Source: Streptomyces atratus | GTDB lineage: Bacteria; Actinomycetota; Actinomycetes; Streptomycetales; Streptomycetaceae | Reading direction: 5' to 3' | Length of the DNA stretch: 64,000 nt | Assembly: GCF_014648655.1 (NCBI RefSeq) | Contig: NZ_BMRN01000007.1 | Location: forward strand, 186,001 to 250,000 | In this document: positions 40,344-48,190 of the stretch, one piece after another | Position numbering within the stretch: the stretch's first letter is position 1 | Layout: the number at the start of each line of letters is the position of its first letter | Program-made: the position numbers and the translations under genes | The notes under the pieces: model-generated | What the model saw: only the letters and a program-made list of their open reading frames with translations | Databases searched by the model: none | What the model was told of the DNA's origin: nothing

Positions 40344-40471
40344 TCAGTGCCCGGGCACCGGTGCGGCCGCGCAGCCGGCCGGCACGGTGTGCGTGACCCA
40401 GGGGGCCCGCGCCGCCGGCTCCGTCCCGTCCAGGAACGGGATGCCGTCGACGTTCCCTGGAGCCGGCGGGG
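40344..40471 (-). pseudogene. Short coding remnant downstream of the FemAB gene
   Basis: About 42 codons with very GC-rich third positions (LTPPAPGNVDGIPFLDGTEP...VPGH, stop at 40344) lie directly after the FemAB stop in another frame. There is no ATG, GTG or TTG start in the right place. It looks like the 3' end of a former gene or of an ancestral longer FemAB reading frame. I do not recognise the family. Confidence 0.4.
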
Positions 40472-41605
40472 TCAGCGGCGCGCCATGTAGAGGGCGAAGG
40501 CCTTGTGGAGCATCTTGTTGATCGGGTGGTCCCACTCGCCGATGTACTCGGCTGCCCGGCCGCCGGTGCCGACCTTGAAGCGCAGCAGGCCCAGGAGATG
40601 GTTGCTCTCGTCCAGGGTGTCGGTGATGCCGCGCAGGTCGTAGACGGCCGCGCCCCTCTCGTGCGCGTCGCTCATCATGCGCCACTGGATGGCGTTGTTC
40701 GGCTGGACCTCGCGCTTGCGGCCGGTCGAGGCGCCGTAGGAGTACCAGACGTGGTTCCCGACGGTCAGCATCGTCGCCGCGGCGAGCGTTTCGCCGTCGT
40801 GATGGGCGAGATAGAGCCGCATCCGGTCGGGGTCCTCGGTCCGCAGCGCGGTCCACATGCGCTGGAAGTAGACGAGCGGGCGGGGGATGAAGCGGTCGCG
40901 CTCGGCCGTCTCGCGGTACAAATCGTAGAAGGCCGGAAGGTCCTCGTAGCCGCCCTCGACGACCTTGACACCCGCCTTCTCCGCCTTCTTGATGTTGCGC
41001 CGCCACTGCTGGTTCAGATTGCTCCGGATCTCCTCCAGCGACTGCCCGGCGAACGGCACCTGGAAGACGTACCGGGGCTGTCCGGCGCTGAAACCGTCCT
41101 CGCCGCCCTCCTCGCTCTGCTGCCAGCCCAGTCGGCGCAGCTGCTCCACGACCTGGGCGGCCTGCGGCTCGTTCACATCCGCCTCCACGTCGCGCAGCCG
41201 TCCGGTGGCCGGGTCGGCGATGGCGTCCTTGATGGTCCCGGCGTCCCAGCGCCGGGCGACCACCGGTGGGCCCATGCGCACCGAGAACGCACGCTGCTCC
41301 TTCAGGTGCGCCAGCATCGGATCCAGCCACCGGCTCAGAGCGGCGTCGTGCCAGTCGATGACGGGGCCCTCCGGCAGATAGGCCAGATAGCGCCGCACCC
41401 GGGGGATCGGCCGGTAGAGGACGAGCCCGGATCCGACGATCCGTTCCGGGCCGGTGCCGTCCCGGTCGAACCAGCCGATGCTCTCCGCGCGCCAGTCGGG
41501 CTTCACATCGCCCCACGACGGAACCTGCATATGGCTCACGGCGGGCCGGCTCGCGACGAACGCCAGATGCTCCTCGCGGGTGATCGCCTTGAGACGCAGC
41601 TTCAT
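40472..41605 (-). CDS. FemAB/FemX-family aminoacyltransferase (peptidoglycan interpeptide bridge)
   Basis: FemX-type enzymes use aminoacyl-tRNA to add amino acids to the lipid II stem peptide; Streptomyces peptidoglycan has a single-glycine bridge, so a glycyltransferase role is likely. The 377-residue product has the two GNAT-like halves of the family, with NLNQQWRRNIKKAEKAGVKV joining them and WYSYGAS plus PNNAIQWRMM in the second. ATG 41605 starts MKLRLKAITREEH. Confidence 0.88.
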   Translation of the reverse strand: MKLRLKAITREEHLAFVASRPAVSHMQVPSWGDVKPDWRAESIGWFDRDGTGPERIVGSGLVLYRPIPRVRRYLAYLPEGPVIDWHDAALSRWLDPMLAHLKEQRAFSVRMGPPVVARRWDAGTIKDAIADPATGRLRDVEADVNEPQAAQVVEQLRRLGWQQSEEGGEDGFSAGQPRYVFQVPFAGQSLEEIRSNLNQQWRRNIKKAEKAGVKVVEGGYEDLPAFYDLYRETAERDRFIPRPLVYFQRMWTALRTEDPDRMRLYLAHHDGETLAAATMLTVGNHVWYSYGASTGRKREVQPNNAIQWRMMSDAHERGAAVYDLRGITDTLDESNHLLGLLRFKVGTGGRAAEYIGEWDHPINKMLHKAFALYMARR

Positions 41606-41741
41606 GCGGTTCTCCGTTCGTTGTCCTGGCGATGGCCTGACGGCGTCAACGGGGGAGTGTTGTTGACCTCAAGCGCACTTGACGTACCAGTGTGGTCGGC
41701 AGCGGCGCACCGCATGGGTGCACCATTCAGGAGGACCCGTC

Positions 41742-42455
41742 ATGAGTGTGCAATTCGAATCCCGTCCCGATCTTGCCCGTAACGACGTCGGACTCGTCAA
41801 GGCGAGCACCTGGGATGTCGGCACCCCCGAGCGGCAGCGGGAGACGGTCGAGGCCATTCGTACGGCGTGGGACAGCCGTGAGTGGCCGCATCCGGGTCTG
41901 CTCTCGTACACCGTCCATGTCGGTGAGGACGGGAAAACGCTGTTCCACTACACCCAGTGGAGTGGGGAGCAGGCGTATCAGGACTTCTTCCGGCACGGCC
42001 GGGACGAACGCAACGCGGACATCGACGCCGCTGTGCCGGGCATCCGGCGGCTCGGGCTGCACACCCTCGAGCCGTACCGCTCCGCGCTGCCGAGGGAGGG
42101 GGACGGGCGGGAGCCGGGGTGCGTCGTGATCGTCGACGTCGAGTTCGAGGAGGCGGACAAGGCGCGGCAGCGGGACTGGGTGGACACCGTGTTCGAGGCG
42201 TTGGGAACCGATCCCGCGCCCGCCCCCGGCGGCATCTCCGGACACTTCCATGTGAGCACCGACGGAACGCGCGTACTCAATTACGCCGAATGGCAGAGCG
42301 CGCAGGCCCATGCCGACGCGCTGGCCGGGCCCGGTGACGGGATCGGGTCGAGGACGCCGCAGTGGGGGCGGGTGCAGTCGTACCCGGGGGTCATCGGCTC
42401 GGGCGTGCACCGGTACACGCCCGCGCTCAGCATGAGGCCGAGGGCGGGCGCGTGA
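41742..42455 (+). CDS. Tandem antibiotic biosynthesis monooxygenase (ABM)-domain protein
   Basis: 237-residue protein made of two ferredoxin-fold ABM-like halves: residues ~10-110 (VGLVKASTWDVGTPERQRETV, LLSYTVHVGEDGKTLFHYTQW) and ~125-225 (CVVIVDVEFEEADKARQRDWV, GHFHVSTDGTRVLNYAEWQS). Such proteins act as small dimers or fused pseudo-dimers; substrate unknown. ATG 41742 has AGGAGG 7 bases upstream. It is divergent from the FemAB gene. Confidence 0.82.
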   Translation: MSVQFESRPDLARNDVGLVKASTWDVGTPERQRETVEAIRTAWDSREWPHPGLLSYTVHVGEDGKTLFHYTQWSGEQAYQDFFRHGRDERNADIDAAVPGIRRLGLHTLEPYRSALPREGDGREPGCVVIVDVEFEEADKARQRDWVDTVFEALGTDPAPAPGGISGHFHVSTDGTRVLNYAEWQSAQAHADALAGPGDGIGSRTPQWGRVQSYPGVIGSGVHRYTPALSMRPRAGA

Positions 42456-42468
42456 CGTCGAGCGGGGG

Positions 42469-44316
42469 CTACGGGCGGAAGCGGAGCACCTGCGGGTCGT
42501 GGTCGCTGTTCTGGTCGGCGAACTCGGCGTTGATGTGCACGCTGTCGTAGTGGAAGTCGTCGATCGACGGGCTGGTCAGGATCTGGTCGAGGACCTGGGT
42601 GTTGCCCTGGTAGACGTATGAGTAACGTTCCGGGCGCGGCAGGGACTTCACCGCCGGGTACAGCGCGCCACCGGCCGTCAGCGCCTTTGTCGTGCCGGAG
42701 AACTCGAAGTCGTTGATGTCGCCGACGACCAGGACGTCCGCGTTCTTCTGGACGCTCAGCAGCTTCTTGACGAAGGTGTTGACCGCCTCGGCCTGCGCGT
42801 GCCGCTGGACCTCCGACGAGCGGGCCGGCGGCTGGTGCCGTGAGACGATCGACTCGTCGCCGCCCTTGGACGCGAAGTGGTTGGCGACGACGAAGACCGT
42901 ACGGCCGCGGAAGCTGAACTCTCCGGCGAGCGGCTTGCGGCTGTCCTGCCACGCTGCGTTCGCCGGGTCGATCCGGCCGGGGGAGAGGGTCAGGGCTGCC
43001 CGGCCCCGCTCCCGTACGACATCGGTCGCCGTCGTCGCGTCGCCGCCCGCGCGGTCGGTGAACGACACCCGCGCCGGGTTGAAGAGGAACACCTGGCGGA
43101 TGTTGCCGCCGGGCTCGCCGCCGTCCTTCTTGTCCTCCGGGTCGATGGAACGCCACTCGTACGCCGGGCCGCCCGCCGCCACGATCGCGTCGGTGAACTT
43201 CTTGACCGTTCGGTCGGCGGCGACCGTACCGTCGCTCTTCGCGCCGTTGTTGTCCTGGATCTCCTCCAGCGCCACGATGTCGGGCGAGGCGAGATTGTCG
43301 ACCACGGCGGCGGCGAGCGCGTCGAACTTCTCCTGCGGGTCGCTCGGGTCGAGGTTCTCGACGTTGTACGTCGCCACCGCCAGCTCGCCGCCGCGCTGCC
43401 TGCGGGTCGTCTCCCGGGCGAGGCCCTTGCCGGTGACCGTGCCCAGGGTGCGGGCGGTCAGCGTGTAGCCGCCGTACTGGTTGAAGTCGAGCGGCCCCTC
43501 GGTCGTACCGGACAGCACATCACCGACATCGGCGGTGGGGAAGGGCTGCTCGGCAAGCGGCACCAGCGACTGGATCTGGAGCCGGCCGGTGTTCTGCGCG
43601 GTGTACGAGCCGTAGACCGTCCCGCCGCGGCGGCTTGCGTTCTCGTGCGGCTTCACCGTCACCCACAGCTCGGCGTACCGGTCGGTGGCGCCGACCACCC
43701 GCGAGGTGCCGATGCGGATGTTCATGCCCTCCAGGGACTCGTAGTGGTCCAGGGCGTAGCGGGACGGGGCGAGGGGGAGCGCGTCGATGGAGCCGCCCGC
43801 CGCGGGGTCACCCTCCGGGGCGTACCGCGAGGGAACAGAGCGTTCCGAGACCGTCACCGGCGCGGGCAGCGCGTTGCCGGAGGACACCACGGCCACGGTG
43901 GGCTTGCTGATCTGGGTGAGCGACTGATTGCCGGAGGAGAGGCCGCCCGGGACGTACTCGGTGACCGTGCCGGAGACCGTGACCGCGTCACCGACCGCGA
44001 CGGTCGGTGCGGAGCCGGTGTAGACGAAGACGCCCTCGCTGGTGGCGGGGTCGGCGTCGGGCTCGGGGTCCTGGAACCAGAAGCCCTTCGAGCCGTACGT
44101 CCGCACACCCGTGACGATGCCCGCGACACCACTGACCTGCCGGCCGGTGAGCGGGGATATCCGGGTCGTGCCCTGGATGTCGTGGATCCGGACCTGGCCG
44201 TCGGCGGACGGGGAGGCGGACGCGGAGGTGGTGGCTGCGCCGGTGAGCAGGCCCGCGGCGAGCGCAGCGGTGACTACGGCGGAGACAGCGGTCGTTCTGG
44301 ACGATGCGGCGGGCAT
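42469..44316 (-). CDS. Secreted endonuclease/exonuclease/phosphatase-family nuclease
   Basis: 615-residue exported protein with a Sec signal peptide (first ~34 residues ending near TSASAS). An OB-fold region (about 40-290) is followed by an exonuclease/endonuclease/phosphatase domain (about 300-615) with ATYNVENL, ALEEIQDNNG, VVANHFASKGGDE, VVGDINDFEF and the terminal NSDHDPQVLRF (catalytic Asp/His). This matches ExeM-type extracellular DNases. ATG 44316 is chosen (GGAG 6 bases upstream); GTG 44319 is possible. Confidence 0.9.
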   Translation of the reverse strand: MPAASSRTTAVSAVVTAALAAGLLTGAATTSASASPSADGQVRIHDIQGTTRISPLTGRQVSGVAGIVTGVRTYGSKGFWFQDPEPDADPATSEGVFVYTGSAPTVAVGDAVTVSGTVTEYVPGGLSSGNQSLTQISKPTVAVVSSGNALPAPVTVSERSVPSRYAPEGDPAAGGSIDALPLAPSRYALDHYESLEGMNIRIGTSRVVGATDRYAELWVTVKPHENASRRGGTVYGSYTAQNTGRLQIQSLVPLAEQPFPTADVGDVLSGTTEGPLDFNQYGGYTLTARTLGTVTGKGLARETTRRQRGGELAVATYNVENLDPSDPQEKFDALAAAVVDNLASPDIVALEEIQDNNGAKSDGTVAADRTVKKFTDAIVAAGGPAYEWRSIDPEDKKDGGEPGGNIRQVFLFNPARVSFTDRAGGDATTATDVVRERGRAALTLSPGRIDPANAAWQDSRKPLAGEFSFRGRTVFVVANHFASKGGDESIVSRHQPPARSSEVQRHAQAEAVNTFVKKLLSVQKNADVLVVGDINDFEFSGTTKALTAGGALYPAVKSLPRPERYSYVYQGNTQVLDQILTSPSIDDFHYDSVHINAEFADQNSDHDPQVLRFRP

Positions 44317-44513
44317 CACGGGCTCCGGGGGTATCGAGGGTCAGGAGTGGAGGTCTACGCGCGTCAATCTCTTGTGTGGGCAAGGCAGTTGTCAAGGTCC
44401 CCCGGGTGGACGCCCACTGTCCGTCGCATGAACCGGGTGGCATGGGGCGAAATGCGTCTACGCTTGGGCCGCCTGAACCCGTACGCCCCGTACGTCCCGA
44501 GGAGAACCACCTG

Positions 44514-45968
44514 ATGTCCGCAGAGCGCCCCACCCTGCCGCCCGTACGGCTGCACACCGAGGCCGAGCTGGCACGGGACGCGCTCGCCGCGCCGCTGCTC
44601 GCCCGCGCTGTCCGGCTCGCCCGCTGGGCGGGCCCGGAGACCCGGGTCGGCGCCGGTGGCGAGCTCGTCGAGGAACAGTTGCCCGCGGCGGCCGAGCACC
44701 TCGGCCTCACGGCGGACGAGGACGGTGCAGCGGAGGCGAGCGAGGCGTGGCGGCTCGCGGTCGACGCGGGGCTCGTCGACGTCGAGGACCCGGAGGAGGC
44801 CGCGGGAGAGGACGCGGAGGGGACCGCCGCCGCCGGTGAGAACCTGGCACTGATCACCGGCGGTTCACCGCAGGACGTTCTCTCGATCTGGCTCGACGGT
44901 CTGGAGGCCGTCCACGCCGACGCCACCGCGCCCGTCTTCGAGGACTTCGCCGATCTCGTCGGCGAGGACGGCTCGATCGACTTCGAATCCCTGGACTGGG
45001 ACCCGGAGGTCGAGGCGGAATTCCTCGACGGGGTCCTCGGCAATCTGTATCTGCTCACCGTCGGCGACGGCGGAGCGGACGTGGCGCCCGTACCGCTGCC
45101 CGCGCTCGCCGCGTCGATGATCGTGCCCGACGACATGGGCGAGCCCACCGACGACGTCCTTGAGCAGGTGTCCGAGGCGATGATGCGTCTCGACGACCAG
45201 TTCCGGGTCCTCGAACCCATCGGGATCGTCGAATACCGCCCGCTGGACGAGGCGTTGCTGGCCGAGGAGGGCGAGGACGCCACCCCGCCCGCCGACGACG
45301 AGGACGTCACCCGGTACGGAATGGTGAAGCTGACCCCGCTCGGCCTGTACGGCATCCGGGCCCGGATGCTGGAGGCCGGAGTGGACGCCCCGGCGATCGG
45401 CGACCTGGCGGACAAGGGCGCCGACGCACTCCTCGGCGGCATCGCGTACTACCCCGAGACGGCGGCGCGCAGCGAGGTGGAGCTGTGGCTCACCCGGCGC
45501 GGCGCGGACGGCGCCGCGGCCGAACTCCTCGCGGCGGCAAGCGGCGCGGACCAGCAGGCGCCGCTGCGTCGCCTCCACTGCCAGCAGGCGCTCGCCCTGG
45601 TCGGCGCGGAGGCGGAGCCCGCGGTGCGCGCGGTACTGGACCACCCCGAGCTGGGCGGTCTCGCACGGGTCTGGCTCGCGGAGCTGGGCGCGGCGGACGT
45701 ACCCGCACCGCCGGAGTCGATGATCTTCTGGCTCGCCATCGACACGATCGCGGCCCAGCTGGAGTCCGAGGGCGATCTGGAAGAGATCCAGGGCCTGGTC
45801 GAGGGTCTGGCAGGCCAGCACAGCGGCTTCTTCGACGAGGCGTGGCGCGTGGAGCATCCGGCGACGGCGGACGTCCTCGAAGCGATGGGGCGGCTGCACA
45901 GCGACAAGAAGAAGGCCAAGGAGGCCCGCAAGGCGGCGTTCAAGGCGCGGTCGCGGACGGGGGCCTGA
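44514..45968 (+). CDS. Conserved hypothetical acidic protein
   Basis: 484-residue, strongly acidic, mostly helical cytoplasmic protein (MSAERPTLPPVRLHTEAE). The C-terminal half (about 350-460) looks like HEAT-type helices (QQALALVGAEAEPAVRAVLDHPELGGLARVWL), and the end is basic (DKKKAKEARKAAFKARSR). No known function. ATG 44514 has GAGGAG about 9 bases upstream; the frame is open to 44304 but lies in the divergent promoter region. Confidence 0.8.
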   Translation: MSAERPTLPPVRLHTEAELARDALAAPLLARAVRLARWAGPETRVGAGGELVEEQLPAAAEHLGLTADEDGAAEASEAWRLAVDAGLVDVEDPEEAAGEDAEGTAAAGENLALITGGSPQDVLSIWLDGLEAVHADATAPVFEDFADLVGEDGSIDFESLDWDPEVEAEFLDGVLGNLYLLTVGDGGADVAPVPLPALAASMIVPDDMGEPTDDVLEQVSEAMMRLDDQFRVLEPIGIVEYRPLDEALLAEEGEDATPPADDEDVTRYGMVKLTPLGLYGIRARMLEAGVDAPAIGDLADKGADALLGGIAYYPETAARSEVELWLTRRGADGAAAELLAAASGADQQAPLRRLHCQQALALVGAEAEPAVRAVLDHPELGGLARVWLAELGAADVPAPPESMIFWLAIDTIAAQLESEGDLEEIQGLVEGLAGQHSGFFDEAWRVEHPATADVLEAMGRLHSDKKKAKEARKAAFKARSRTGA

Positions 45969-45982
45969 GACCCAGGCGGTTG

Positions 45983-46018
45983 CGCCGCCCGCCCGCCCGC
46001 CCGCTCGCGCGGGCGGCG
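45983..46018 (+). terminator. GC-rich hairpin after the acidic protein gene
   Basis: CGCCGCCCGC (45983-45992) pairs with 46009-46018; the loop is a run of CCCG tetranucleotides. It begins 14 bp after the stop. Confidence 0.6.
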
Positions 46019-46199
46019 TGAGCGTGGCGGTTCGCGGCGGACGGCACGGACCGGGCGCGTCATCCACTCCGGCCGACCGCATCCGGCCAACTGCACAGGA
46101 AGGATGCCCCTCAACGTCGTCCGCAGTTCAACTGGTGTTGGCACAGAGGCGCGACTGTGGGCGCGCCAACAACTCGCCCAGTTGCTCCAGGAGTACGTG

Positions 46200-47660
46200 A
46201 TGCCCTTCACGCGCAGGGAATTCACCAGAACGTCCGCCCTCACCGGTGCCGGCATCGCCCTGACCGGTACGGTCGCCGCGCTGGCCACCGCGCCCGGTGC
46301 CCTGGCCGCAGAGGACTCGAAGCACGGCCACGACGGCCACGGTCACGACCACGGTCACAGCCACGAGCCCGGCTACGGGCCGCTGATCGCCGACCCCGAG
46401 GGACTCCTCGCGCTGCCCGCCGGCTTCTCCTACAAGGTCATCACCCACAGCGGTGTCACCAAGCTGGAGTCCGGCGAGTACACCCCCTCCAACCACGACG
46501 GCACGGCCACCTTCGAGGGCCCGCGCGGCGTCACCCTGCTCGTCAACAACCACGAGCTGAGCGGCACCCGCGCCGGCTGGGAGCACCCGGTGCCGCTGGC
46601 CGAGGGCCTCGTCTACGACCCGGTCGCGGCCGGCGGCTGCACCGTCGTGGAGACCCGCCGCGACGGCCGTACCGCCGAGTGGGTCGGCATCGCCGGTACG
46701 TCCACCAACTGTGCGGGTGGCGCCTCCCCGTGGGGCACCTGGCTCACCTGCGAGGAGACCGAGGACAAGGCCGGCAAGAACGGCCTGCTCAAGGACCACG
46801 GCTACGTCTTCGAGGTCGACCCGTACGACAAGCGCGCCAACCGTGACCCGCGCCCGATCAAGGCGCTCGGCCGGTACGCCCACGAGGCCGTCGTCATCGA
46901 CCCCAAGCGCGGCCACGCCTACCTGACCGAGGACGCCGCGGGCCCCAACGGACTGCTCTACCGCTGGGTTCCGCCGCACGGCTTCCGGCACGGCCGCGGC
47001 AAGCTGCGCACGCTCGCCGACGACGCCGGTGTCCTTCAGGCCACCAAGTGCTTCGACAGCAGCGGCAAGTTCGTCGACGACCTGTCCCGCGCCACCAAGA
47101 TCGGCACGGTGTACGGCGTGGACTGGGTCGACGTACCCGACCGTGACGCGAAGACCGTCTCGGTGCGCAAGCAGTTCGCGGACAGCGAGGTCACCCGCGC
47201 ACGCAAGCTCGAAGGCATGTGGTGGGGCGACGGCGGCGCGTACATCGTCTCCTCCTTCGCCCGCGCGGAGAGCCCGGTCCAGCACGACGGCCAGGTCTGG
47301 TTCTACGACCCGAAGCGTCGCACGCTGACGCTGAAGGTGCTCCTCGGTGTGAACGCCGACCCGTCGAAGGACGGCGCCTTCGACGGCCCGGACAACATCA
47401 CCGTCTCGCCGTACGGCGGTCTGGTCATCTCCGAGGACGGCAACGGCATCCAGCACCTGTTCGGGGCGACCGACAGCGGCCGCACGTACCCGATCGCCCG
47501 CAACGAGCTGAACATCGGCAGCGAACAGGAGCCGGAGTACAGCGAGTTCACCGGTGTCACGTTCTCGCCCGACGGAAAGACGCTGTACGCCAACATCCAG
47601 ACGCCGGGCATCATGCTCGCCATCACCGGTCCGTGGAAGCGTCAGCCGAACCGTCACTGA
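46200..47660 (+). CDS. Tat-exported PhoX/DUF839-family protein
   Basis: 486-residue predicted extracellular phosphatase-like beta-propeller of the PhoX (DUF839) family. The Tat signal has RRE at residues 5-7 (PFTRREFTRTSALTG) and likely cleavage near ALA-AED (residue ~37). A His-rich stretch (about 42-55, alternating His with Gly/Asp) follows. The DUF839 core has NNHELSG, GGASPWGTWLTCEET and SEDGNG. ATG 46200 places the twin arginine correctly; GTG 46197 is an alternative, and the frame is open to 46104. Phosphatase activity is inferred from family. Confidence 0.85.
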   Translation: MPFTRREFTRTSALTGAGIALTGTVAALATAPGALAAEDSKHGHDGHGHDHGHSHEPGYGPLIADPEGLLALPAGFSYKVITHSGVTKLESGEYTPSNHDGTATFEGPRGVTLLVNNHELSGTRAGWEHPVPLAEGLVYDPVAAGGCTVVETRRDGRTAEWVGIAGTSTNCAGGASPWGTWLTCEETEDKAGKNGLLKDHGYVFEVDPYDKRANRDPRPIKALGRYAHEAVVIDPKRGHAYLTEDAAGPNGLLYRWVPPHGFRHGRGKLRTLADDAGVLQATKCFDSSGKFVDDLSRATKIGTVYGVDWVDVPDRDAKTVSVRKQFADSEVTRARKLEGMWWGDGGAYIVSSFARAESPVQHDGQVWFYDPKRRTLTLKVLLGVNADPSKDGAFDGPDNITVSPYGGLVISEDGNGIQHLFGATDSGRTYPIARNELNIGSEQEPEYSEFTGVTFSPDGKTLYANIQTPGIMLAITGPWKRQPNRH

Positions 47661-47752
47661 GGCCGCACCGCCAGAGGTCACCCGCGCCGGATTCGCGCGA
47701 GCCTATTTCCCTCGCGTGTAATTCCCTCGCGCTCGGTGGAGCTCCCCCTCTA

Positions 47753-47758
47753 GAGTCC
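47753..47758 (+). promoter_or_regulatory. Predicted -10 element of the Y RNA cluster
   Basis: TAGAGT lies 7 bp upstream of the first base of the Y RNA 1 lower stem (47765), the expected -10 to start-point distance. I see no convincing -35. One promoter here could serve all three RNAs, as the gaps between them (27 and 13 bp) are too short for separate promoters. Confidence 0.45.
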
Positions 47759-47764
47759 TGTCTG

Positions 47765-47903
47765 TGTCCAGGTGCGCAGGCAGGACCTACTTCCACTGAT
47801 AATGGGGATGTCGCGGGTTCGAGTCCCGCCACCGGCATTTGTGCCGGTGTAGCTCAGGGGGCAGAGCACCTACGTCGGTTCCGCCGACTCTGATCTCTGG
47901 ACA
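47765..47903 (+). ncRNA. Y RNA 1 with circularly permuted tRNA-like module (YrlA-like)
   Basis: Lower stem TGTCCAG (47765-47771) pairs with 47897-47903. The internal loop (GTGCGCA facing GACTCTGATCT) and upper stem (47779-47787 / 47877-47885, one mismatch) match the other two RNAs. Above lies a tRNA mimic in permuted order: T-arm 47813-47829 with loop TTCGAGT, 3' acceptor strand 47830-47837, loop TTTG, 5' acceptor strand 47842-47849 (8 bp), TA, then D-arm with GCTC/GAGC at 47852-47867. Bacterial YrlA RNAs that bind Ro60 have this kind of module. The Ro60 gene lies 0.3 kb downstream. Confidence 0.85.
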
Positions 47904-47930
47904 CCACAACTTCATCAGCAATGCATGCAC

Positions 47931-47998
47931 CTCCCGGTGCGCAGGCTGCGGCTACTTCTTGAAACGAAAATCGCCGCCGCCGACTCTGATCTCGGGAG
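47931..47998 (+). ncRNA. Y RNA 2, minimal form without tRNA-like module
   Basis: 68-nt hairpin RNA: lower stem CTCCCG (47931-47936) / CGGGAG (47993-47998), internal loop GTGCGCA / GACTCTGATCT, upper stem GGCTGCGGC (47944-47952) / GCCGCCGCC (47973-47981; one mismatch), and a 20-nt apical loop in place of the tRNA module. It shares the boxes GGTGCGCAGG, TACTTC and CGCCGACTCTGATCTC with RNA 1. It is probably a Ro60 ligand that lacks the effector domain. Confidence 0.75.
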
Positions 47999-48011
47999 GC
48001 ACAGACATCGG

Positions 48012-48148
48012 GGGGTGCCCGGTGCGCAGGTGACGGATACTTCTCGGATCTGACGGTTGCGGGTTCAAGTCCCGTCCGGCCACGGCCGGTAGCTCAAGTG
48101 GTAGAGCATCAGGCAAGTTCGTCGCCGACTCCTGATCTCGGGCACCCC
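48012..48148 (+). ncRNA. Y RNA 3 with permuted tRNA-like module, ending in a terminator
   Basis: Lower stem 48012-48021 pairs perfectly with 48139-48148 over 10 bp and is followed by TTTT (48149-48152), so it doubles as an intrinsic terminator for the cluster. Internal loop GTGCGCA / GACTCCTGATCT; upper stem GGTGACG (48029-48035) / CGTCGCC (48120-48126). tRNA-like part: T-arm 48059-48075 with loop TTCAAGT, acceptor strands 48076-48081 / 48084-48089, TA, then D-arm 48092-48107 with loop AAGTGGTA. Same three boxes as RNAs 1 and 2. Confidence 0.85.
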
Positions 48149-48190
48149 TTTTCCGCTGTGCCTTCTCCCAATGAATTCGGGGGAATTCAC

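Noticed and set aside
47813..47867. A tRNA gene, suggested by a perfect T-arm and D-arm
   Set aside because: The arms are in the wrong order, there is no anticodon arm, and both acceptor strands are joined by a 4-base loop. It is part of a Y RNA.
48059..48107. A second tRNA gene
   Set aside because: Same permuted order as in Y RNA 1; no anticodon stem or CCA-ready 3' end.
47761..48148. CRISPR array, because boxes recur three times
   Set aside because: The recurring boxes are the two sides of RNA stems, the spacing differs between copies, and no cas genes are present.
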